A stretch of 5,347 nt of DNA from an uncultured Phascolarctobacterium sp. Lineage in GTDB: Bacteria > Bacillota > Negativicutes > Acidaminococcales > Acidaminococcaceae. Each line of letters starts with the position of its first letter. Within the stretch, counting starts at the first letter, position 1. The notes below the pieces were generated by a model. That model did no database searches and had not been told where the DNA came from. It worked only from the letters and a program-made list of their open reading frames with translations. Where the stretch lies: the NCBI GenBank assembly GCA_900544885.1, contig UQWU01000070.1, forward strand, positions 1 through 5,347, given 5' to 3'. Shown here one piece after another: positions 1-4,288 of this stretch. The translations under genes and the position numbers were made by a program.

Positions 1-28
1 GTTAAGATGAGAAAAACCTCATTTTAAC
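1..28. terminator. hairpin at window edge, possible terminator
   Basis: Positions 1-11 pair with 18-28 in an 11-bp stem around a 6-nt loop. Position 6 against 23 is a G-U wobble in plus-strand RNA but an A-C mismatch in minus-strand RNA. The hairpin lies 5 nt beyond the stop of the small minus-strand ORF (34-147), where a terminator would be expected. Any minus-strand U-tract would fall outside the window, and the plus-strand side has only a poor T-run. It may be shared with a convergent gene left of the window. Its role is inferred. Confidence 0.45.
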
Positions 29-33
29 TTGTA

Positions 34-147
34 CTAAATCTTGACATAGGACCACACCAAGCCTACAATATATATAAAAATAACAATATACATAAACCAG
101 TCAAAGCCGGTCGTAATCCGTAGAAAATAGTCTAGCTGTGCTTCCAT
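34..147 (-). CDS. possible small single-span membrane protein (37 aa)
   Basis: I do not recognise this product. Translation from the ATG at 147 gives 37 residues and a TAG stop at 34-36. The N-terminal part (1-16) is polar and aromatic, starting MEAQLDYFLR. Residues about 17-34 form one continuous hydrophobic, aromatic and beta-branched stretch (WFMYIVIFIYIVGLVW) that would span the membrane once. The tail is SYVKI. Support for a real gene: the composition is clearly membrane-like, a hairpin begins 5 nt after the stop, and it lies between two hairpins like a separate unit. Against: the purine-rich GGAAGGG at 162-168 is 14 nt from the ATG, longer than ideal, no clear promoter precedes it, and AT-rich DNA can encode hydrophobic peptides by chance. 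No other in-frame start exists before the upstream stop at 178-180. A strong antisense promoter lies inside its 3' half. It could be a small membrane protein, a type I toxin-like peptide, or chance. Confidence 0.4.
   Translation of the reverse strand: MEAQLDYFLRITTGFDWFMYIVIFIYIVGLVWSYVKI
41..69 (+). promoter_or_regulatory. near-consensus vegetative promoter, antisense to the small ORF
   Basis: TTGACA at 41-46 and TACAAT at 64-69 are separated by exactly 17 nt, so 11 of 12 hexamer bases match the sigma-A consensus. Transcription would start near 76 and run rightwards. No ATG follows on the plus strand before the hairpin at 194-222, so the product would be a non-coding RNA of about 150 nt. 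It would be antisense to the start and ribosome site of the 34-147 ORF and possibly to the end of codY. Activity is inferred from sequence only. Confidence 0.45.
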
Positions 148-187
148 AAATCTAAAAAAATCCCTTCCTAAAACATCTTATTTTGAG

Positions 188-222
188 AAAAAAGAAAAAC
201 CACATCTAAGATGCGGTTTTTC
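188..222 (-). terminator. codY rho-independent terminator
   Basis: Arms 194-206 and 210-222 pair almost completely. The only irregular pair (202 with 214) is a G-U wobble in minus-strand RNA but an A-C mismatch in plus-strand RNA. On the minus strand the stem is followed by six U (188-193). Both points orient it as the terminator of codY, whose stop is 30 bp upstream. In the plus direction it is weaker, but it could still end an antisense transcript from the 41-69 promoter. Confidence 0.85.
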
Positions 223-252
223 TGTAATGATAAACTTAAACTAACCGAAATT

Positions 253-1023
253 TTATTTTCTGTTTTTCAGTTCTTCAAACAGTAAATCATTAAGTACGCG
301 GATATAAGTACCTTTCATACCCAAGGATTTAGTTTCGATTAAGCCGGCGCTTTCAAATTTACGTAGAGCATTAACGATAACGCTACGTGTAATGCCTACA
401 CGGTCAGCAATTTTAGAAGCAACCAACAGACCCTCGTTGCCATCCAACTCGCCTAAAATATTAATAATCGCTTCCAATTCAGAGAAGGACAAGGTAGAGA
501 AAGCGATTTGTACCATAGCTTTCTTACGAACCTCTTCTGCCACACGTACTTCACGGTCATGAAGAATTTCAACGCCTAAAACAGTAGCTGCATATTCAGC
601 CAACAACAAATCCTCATCATCAAAAATAGCATCATATTTAGCTACAATCAAAGTACCGATGCGTTCACCGTTACCATAAATAGGTACAACAGTAGTCATT
701 TTATCTTTGAAGATGCATTTGGTATCAGCAACGAAAGAGCAATTATGATCTTGATGCGGAATATTAGCTAAAGTTTCTTTAACGCCCATGATGAAGTTCA
801 GATAATCATCGGGAAAACGTTTATCATCAAGAACTTTTTCGCGCATAATATCGCATTCAAATTCACGAATCAAAGCGTAGCCTTTAACAGAGCCTTTTCG
901 ACCAACAATATAAGTGTTAGCTTGAATAACGTCACGCAATAGTCTAGCAATAGCGTTAAACTCTACACTATCTCCTTTTTGTAGCAACTTATTGATTTTT
1001 CTTGTTTTTTCTAATAATTCCAT
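253..1023 (-). CDS. codY: GTP-sensing global transcriptional repressor CodY
   Basis: CodY is a cytoplasmic dimeric regulator. When bound to branched-chain amino acids and GTP it represses genes for amino-acid synthesis, transport and other starvation responses. The protein has 256 residues (B. subtilis CodY has 259). Residues 1 to about 155 form the GAF ligand-sensing domain, starting MELLEKTR and including LLRDVIQANTYIV (28-40) and ERIGTLIV (120-127). A linker helix with VQIAFSTLSFSELEAI (171-186) leads to the C-terminal winged helix-turn-helix, ASKIADRVGITRSVIVNALR (202-221), then ESAGLIE and the wing SLGMKGTYI. That recognition segment matches B. subtilis CodY essentially residue for residue, and Ser214 corresponds to its known phosphorylation-site serine. 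AGGAGGGG at 1029-1036 lies 5 nt from the ATG. xerC ends 22 bp upstream with no promoter or terminator between them, so the two are probably co-transcribed. Around residues 58-65 the ligand-pocket helix appears to differ from B. subtilis (see findings). Confidence 0.97.
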   Translation of the reverse strand: MELLEKTRKINKLLQKGDSVEFNAIARLLRDVIQANTYIVGRKGSVKGYALIREFECDIMREKVLDDKRFPDDYLNFIMGVKETLANIPHQDHNCSFVADTKCIFKDKMTTVVPIYGNGERIGTLIVAKYDAIFDDEDLLLAEYAATVLGVEILHDREVRVAEEVRKKAMVQIAFSTLSFSELEAIINILGELDGNEGLLVASKIADRVGITRSVIVNALRKFESAGLIETKSLGMKGTYIRVLNDLLFEELKNRK

Positions 1024-1028
1024 AATTA

Positions 1029-1036
1029 CCCCTCCT
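1029..1036 (-). promoter_or_regulatory. strong codY ribosome binding site
   Basis: The minus strand reads AGGAGGGG, 5 nt before the codY ATG at 1023. It is far stronger than the xerC site, so CodY may be made in greater amount than the recombinase from the shared message (inference). Confidence 0.8.
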
Positions 1037-1045
1037 AATTATTCA

Positions 1046-1954
1046 CTATGCACGCGGATGATTTTGTCTATATACAGTTGCTATACGCTCATTAGTAATA
1101 TGCGTATAAATCTGTGTCGTAGATAAATTAGCATGGCCTAACAATTCCTGCACTGCACGTAAATCAGCACCATGCTCCAATAAATGAGTAGCAAATGAAT
1201 GTCTTAATGTATGCGGACTGACGTTCTTGCGTAGCGCAAGATGTGAAATATATTTATCCAAAATACGTCGGACACTTCTATCAGTCAATACACCGCCACG
1301 ATTATTTACAAAAAGAAATTCATGTGGCTCTGCTGCATATTTCACCATCAACGCTTTACGAATACCTAAATATTCCTGCACAGCGCGGCAAGCTGTATGA
1401 CCTAAAGGCACTACACGTTCTTTATTACCCTTACCTAAAACCAGTACATAACGGTTTTCCAGATCAATACGATCCAATGTCATCCCAACAAGCTCCGAAA
1501 CACGGCAACCAGTAGCATAAAGGATTTCCAAAACCGCCTGATCTCGTCTGCCTAAAGGCTTCTGATCAGGTAACTCTAATAGTTCATTCACTTCAAATTC
1601 ATCCAAAAAAGTCGGCAACTTTTTCTCCAACTTCGGCGAATGAATCTTACTTAAAGGATTATATTCAATAATATTCTCCCGCACTAGATATTTGTAGAAA
1701 GAACGTAAGGCAGATATTTTTCTAGCAATAGTGCGCCGTGCATACTGCTTCTCATTGAGAAAAGCAAGATAAGAACGTATATCCAACAGACCCACCTGCT
1801 CCCAAATAACAGTTTTTTGCCATTTCTCTTGACAAAAAACTGCAAAAGCATGAATGTCCTTGCGATAGTTCTCTATGGTAAGCTTAGAACAGCTTTTTTC
1901 AACTTCTAAATATGTCAGAAAGCTTTCGGCATATTTATTTTCCGCACTACTCAT
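1046..1954 (-). CDS. xerC: tyrosine site-specific recombinase XerC (CodV-like)
   Basis: Xer recombinases resolve chromosome dimers at the dif site near replication termination, working with a second Xer protein and FtsK. The 302-residue length is typical. Residues about 8-95 are the SAM-like core-binding domain (FLTYLEVEKSCSKLTIENYR at 12-31; ARRTIARKISALRSFYKYL at 72-90). Residues about 115-295 are the catalytic domain. All six active-site residues are visible: Arg151 (ATGCRVSEL), Lys175 (LGKGNKERVVPLG), His248 and Arg251 (SPHTLRHSFATHLL), His274 (LLGHANLSTTQIYTH) and nucleophile Tyr283. The ATG at 1954 has only a modest AAGGGG (1967-1972) 12 nt away. The ATG at 1962 is out of frame and no alternative in-frame start precedes it. 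Assignment as XerC rather than XerD rests on adjacency to codY, where Bacillota carry xerC/codV. The hslV and hslU genes normally found between the two are absent here. A phage or integron integrase is unlikely given the standard length and locus. Confidence 0.92.
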   Translation of the reverse strand: MSSAENKYAESFLTYLEVEKSCSKLTIENYRKDIHAFAVFCQEKWQKTVIWEQVGLLDIRSYLAFLNEKQYARRTIARKISALRSFYKYLVRENIIEYNPLSKIHSPKLEKKLPTFLDEFEVNELLELPDQKPLGRRDQAVLEILYATGCRVSELVGMTLDRIDLENRYVLVLGKGNKERVVPLGHTACRAVQEYLGIRKALMVKYAAEPHEFLFVNNRGGVLTDRSVRRILDKYISHLALRKNVSPHTLRHSFATHLLEHGADLRAVQELLGHANLSTTQIYTHITNERIATVYRQNHPRA

Positions 1955-1977
1955 AGAAACATCAAGCCCCTTAATTT

Positions 1978-1983
1978 ATTATA
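1978..1983 (-). promoter_or_regulatory. possible xerC-codY -10 element
   Basis: The minus strand reads a perfect TATAAT here, which would start transcription about 18 nt before the xerC ATG. No good -35 hexamer lies at 16-18 nt spacing (the sequence there is A-rich). The -35 area contains the inverted repeat CACAAA-N8-TTTGTG (1988-2007), which could hold an activator or operator. Weak to moderate evidence. Confidence 0.4.
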
Positions 1984-2020
1984 CTAGCACAAAGCCTTAT
2001 TTTTGTGAAGAAAATTTTTG

Positions 2021-2026
2021 TATAAT
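2021..2026 (+). promoter_or_regulatory. possible plus-strand -10 element
   Basis: A perfect TATAAT on the plus strand, preceded by T-rich sequence without a convincing -35. A transcript starting near 2033 would meet the terminator at 2058-2097 and give an RNA of about 65 nt with no reading frame. Its main support is that the terminator has no plus-strand gene to serve. AT-rich sequence makes chance TATAAT common. Confidence 0.2.
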
Positions 2027-2057
2027 TCTCAATAATCTAATAGCTTATGACTATACG

Positions 2058-2097
2058 AAAAGAAACAGTGCCGAGTTTAAGCACTGTTTCTTTTTTT
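2058..2097. terminator. bidirectional rho-independent terminator upstream of xerC
   Basis: Positions 2058-2071 pair perfectly with 2081-2094 (AAAAGAAACAGTGC and its complement) around a 9-nt loop. On the plus strand the arm runs into seven T (2091-2097). On the minus strand the arm ends in TTTCTTTT. It is a textbook terminator shape, yet it lies between divergent genes and no visible gene ends here. It must end short RNAs, attenuate transcription from the 2130-2158 promoter into xerC, or remain from a lost gene. Confidence 0.8.
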
Positions 2098-2405
2098 CTA
2101 GAAGCAGTTTTTGTTTAACTATATAGAAAAATATATCTTAAAATCATATGATTGTCAAGCATTTGTTTTTCATTTAGTAGCATTAATCAATATATAATAT
2201 ATTTTGATATTAGATTAATAAATTCCTTGCTTTATATTTATCTTACAGTATTTTTTATTTGCAAAAAAAAGAAAGAAATATTCGGGTAATTAACAATGAT
2301 TGAATAATAGAACACAAAATATTTTTTATATTAACCCTTCTGATGTTTCTATTATTACTAATATATGTTACAATTATACCATATTTTGCAGGTAAACCCT
2401 GTAAT
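2098..2405. other. very AT-rich intergenic region
   Basis: About 300 bp between the terminator at 2058-2097 and the yhdT ribosome site, made mostly of A/T runs. Apart from the minus-strand promoter at 2130-2158 I see no convincing gene, RNA or repeat array. It must contain the yhdT-panF promoter, but no pair of hexamers with 16-18 nt spacing stands out. A short hairpin (2387-2403) sits just before the yhdT Shine-Dalgarno sequence. Confidence 0.6.
2130..2158 (-). promoter_or_regulatory. near-consensus minus-strand promoter with palindrome in its spacer
   Basis: Read on the minus strand: TTGACA (2158-2153), 17-nt spacer, TATATT (2135-2130), so 11 of 12 hexamer bases match consensus. The start would be near 2123, leading into the hairpin at 2058-2097 and then xerC. 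A 12-bp perfect palindrome, AATCATATGATT (2142-2153), fills part of the spacer and touches the -35, a natural place for a repressor operator. Promoter strength and operator role are inferred. Confidence 0.6.
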
Positions 2406-2413
2406 GAAAGGAG
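2406..2413 (+). promoter_or_regulatory. ribosome binding site that fixes the yhdT start
   Basis: GAAAGGAG lies 7 nt before the ATG at 2421. The upstream in-frame ATG at 2343 has no such site and would add a stretch encoded by AT-rich intergenic DNA, so 2421 is chosen as the start. Confidence 0.8.
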
Positions 2414-2420
2414 TTTAATA

Positions 2421-2681
2421 ATGAAACGAAGCGAAAAATTCCGTCAGGTCAACCGGGAGGCTAAGGCTACTGTAGTGGCAACGGCGGCGGTCATCATTTT
2501 CTGGTGGTTAGCTGGCTTCGGATTGGCTGACATCGACATTTCTTTCTGGCATACGCCGCTGTGGGTTTGGGGAGGCTGTGTCGGAACATGGCTGTTTGCC
2601 ATTTTGGTTACCGTTATTCTCTCAGAGAAGGTCTTTAAAAACTTTGATTTAGACGACAAGGAGGATAACAGTAATGAGTAA
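2421..2681 (+). CDS. yhdT: YhdT/DUF997 family small membrane protein, PanF partner
   Basis: An 86-residue protein with two predicted membrane spans: residues about 16-36 (ATVVATAAVIIFWWLAGFGL) and about 47-67 (LWVWGGCVGTWLFAILVTVI). It has a basic N-terminus (MKRSEKFRQVNREAK) and an acidic C-terminal tail (FDLDDKEDNSNE). Family knowledge: YhdT proteins (DUF997) are almost always encoded directly before panF and are annotated as the small subunit of the sodium/pantothenate symporter, though their biochemical role is poorly defined. The FWWLAGFGL stretch and the W-rich second span are typical. Its last codons overlap the panF start (stop within ATGAGTAA), indicating translational coupling, and the panF ribosome site lies inside this gene. 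The basic and acidic ends suggest both termini are cytoplasmic (positive-inside rule, inference). Confidence 0.9.
   Translation: MKRSEKFRQVNREAKATVVATAAVIIFWWLAGFGLADIDISFWHTPLWVWGGCVGTWLFAILVTVILSEKVFKNFDLDDKEDNSNE
2658..2664 (+). promoter_or_regulatory. panF ribosome binding site inside yhdT
   Basis: AAGGAGG lies 9 nt before the panF ATG at 2674, within the last codons of yhdT. This independent strong site adds to the 8-nt gene overlap, so panF can be translated by new initiation or by coupling. Confidence 0.8.
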
Positions 2682-4170
2682 CATTATCAATCTTCTTCCC
2701 GTTATCGTGTTTCTGATTGCACTTCTGTCAATCAGTGCTTACATTCAACGAGCTTCTAAAGAAGAACGTCAAAAAGATTTCGCTAAAGATTATTTTATCG
2801 GTGGACGCACTTTGGGCGGTTTTGTGCTGGCAATGACTACAGCCGCTACTTATAGCAGCGTTAGTACTTTTGTCGGTGGTCCTGGTATGGCTTGGGTTAT
2901 CGGCTATGGCTGGTTATATATGGCAATTGTACAGGTCGTAGTTATTTTCCTAGTTTTAGGTGTTTTCGGCAAAAAGATTGCCTTAATTGCACGCTCTATC
3001 GATGCCGTTACTATTATCGACGTACTGCGTGCCCGCTATAAATCTAATTTCTTGGCTAATCTGGCTGCCTTAGTCATTGTCGCCTTCTTCTGCTCCACAA
3101 TGGTAGCACAGTTTGTAGGTGCAGCTAAACTGTTCGAGGCTGTTACAGGCTTCTCTTACACCTCCGGTTTAACACTGTTCGGTTTAATCGTAGTCTTTTA
3201 TACTACCATCGGCGGTTTTAAAGGTGTTGCCGTTACTGATGCCTGCTGTGCCGTAGCGATGATTATCGGTATGTGTATTCTTATGGGTGGTATGATGCAG
3301 GTCGGAGGCGGCTTCGACAACATCATGAAGCATATCAGCACAAATCATCCTGATATGCTAGAGCCTCTTTCTCGTGGTAAGATGCCTATGTCCTTATATA
3401 TCAGCCAATGGCTGTTGGTCGGTATCTGTACTCTATCCCTGCCGCAATCCGTTGTCCGCGGTATCAGCTACAAAAATACTAAAGCACTCCATCGTGCTAT
3501 GATTATCGGTACTATCGTTATCGGTGCCATGACCTTAGTTGCTACCTGGATTGGTGTTTTGAGCAAGGGTATCCTCACCAATGGACTGACTGCCTATGGT
3601 AACAGCGTTGACAATCTGATGCCCATTGCAATTGTTCAAAGTCTCTCCCCCTTCTGGGCAGGCGTTATTATCATCGGACCTATCGCCGCAACTATTTCTA
3701 CCGTATCCTCTTTACTCCTGAGCTCTTCTTCATCCATCGTCAAGGACGTATATATGAATATTAAGAAGGAGCGTGGTGAAGACTTAAGTAATGATCACAT
3801 CCGCCTGTACAGCCTGATGGCTACTATTGTCCTTGGTCTGATTGTATACATCATTGCTGTTGAACCGCCAAGCGTCATCTGGCAGATTAATATGTTTGCC
3901 TTCGGCGGTCTAGAAACAGCTTTCTTCTGGGTGCTGATTTTCGGTCTCTTCTGGCATAAGGCTAATAAATACGGTGCTATTGCTGCTATGAGTGGTGGTG
4001 TTATTATTTATTGTCTGACCATGGCACTGAAAATCAAAGTCTTTGACCTGCATCAAATCGTTTTAGGTATCTTCTTCTCCCTTGTACTTTTCTTAATCGG
4101 CAATGCTATGGGCAAAACCGTTGATGAAAAAACTCTGCGTACCTTCTTCCCTGAAAGATTTGATGACTAA
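2674..4170 (+). CDS. panF: sodium/pantothenate symporter PanF
   Basis: Imports pantothenate (vitamin B5, the coenzyme A precursor) with Na+ across the cytoplasmic membrane. It belongs to the solute:sodium symporter family (SSS, TC 2.A.21). At 498 residues it is slightly longer than E. coli PanF (483) and has about 12-13 hydrophobic spans. PanF-like blocks occur in order: DYFIGGRTLGGFVLAMTTAA (39-58) and the STFVGGPGMAW segment, VTIIDVLRARY (112-122), TTIGGFKGVAVTDA (177-190, the SSS signature area), LPQSVVRGISYKNTKALHR (256-274), a Ser-rich STVSSLLLSSSSSIVKDVY (342-360) in the region that carries Na+ ligands in this fold, and FGGLETAFFWVLIFGLFW (410-427). The LPxxxVRxISYK and FGGLE blocks match E. 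coli PanF closely, which favours pantothenate over proline or sugar transport. It overlaps yhdT upstream and ends before a strong terminator. Its codons are richer in G/C than the flanking intergenic DNA. Confidence 0.94.
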   Translation: MSNIINLLPVIVFLIALLSISAYIQRASKEERQKDFAKDYFIGGRTLGGFVLAMTTAATYSSVSTFVGGPGMAWVIGYGWLYMAIVQVVVIFLVLGVFGKKIALIARSIDAVTIIDVLRARYKSNFLANLAALVIVAFFCSTMVAQFVGAAKLFEAVTGFSYTSGLTLFGLIVVFYTTIGGFKGVAVTDACCAVAMIIGMCILMGGMMQVGGGFDNIMKHISTNHPDMLEPLSRGKMPMSLYISQWLLVGICTLSLPQSVVRGISYKNTKALHRAMIIGTIVIGAMTLVATWIGVLSKGILTNGLTAYGNSVDNLMPIAIVQSLSPFWAGVIIIGPIAATISTVSSLLLSSSSSIVKDVYMNIKKERGEDLSNDHIRLYSLMATIVLGLIVYIIAVEPPSVIWQINMFAFGGLETAFFWVLIFGLFWHKANKYGAIAAMSGGVIIYCLTMALKIKVFDLHQIVLGIFFSLVLFLIGNAMGKTVDEKTLRTFFPERFDD

Positions 4171-4214
4171 ATTTTCTCATCCTGTCAATTTATAAGTACA
4201 CACTAATCCAAAAG

Positions 4215-4266
4215 AAAACTGCACCTGTCGGTAAGGTAAGCTTACTTGTCAGGTGCAGTTTTTTTT
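4215..4266. terminator. bidirectional terminator between convergent panF and the dehydrogenase gene
   Basis: Arms 4215-4227 and 4250-4262 pair perfectly over 13 bp (AAAACTGCACCTG and its complement). A second 5-bp stem (4231-4235 with 4241-4245) closes the loop. On the plus strand eight T follow (4259-4266). On the minus strand the arm ends TTTTCTTTT. It lies 45 bp after the panF stop and 23 bp beyond the dehydrogenase stop, so it serves both. Confidence 0.92.
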
Positions 4267-4288
4267 ATTTATTCAGCTGTAACAAAAA

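Noticed and set aside
179..193. CodY-box-like match downstream of codY
   Set aside because: It matches about 11 of 15 positions but is simply the T- and A-runs of the codY terminator tail, with no promoter nearby that it would control.
1243..1515. 90-codon plus-strand reading frame
   Set aside because: It is antisense to the conserved catalytic domain of xerC and has low-quality composition for a real protein.
1829..1834. TTGACA on the plus strand inside xerC as an internal promoter
   Set aside because: No acceptable -10 hexamer lies 16-18 nt downstream, and the region is conserved coding sequence on the other strand.
2002..2016. CodY-box-like match (GAAAATT half) near the xerC promoter, suggesting autoregulation
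   Set aside because: Only about 10 of 15 positions match and the left half is poor, which is expected by chance in AT-rich DNA.
1875..2126. 83-codon plus-strand reading frame
   Set aside because: It starts antisense to xerC and runs through the AT-rich intergenic region and terminator stem, with no ribosome site.
2343..2420. N-terminal extension of yhdT from an ATG at 2343, giving a hydrophobic, signal-like leader
   Set aside because: No ribosome site precedes 2343, the stretch is AT-rich intergenic in character, and a strong GAAAGGAG sits correctly before the ATG at 2421, which matches the usual family start and length.
2444..2659. 71-codon minus-strand reading frame
   Set aside because: It lies entirely opposite yhdT, whose frame and family match are clear, and it has no ribosome site or recognisable product.
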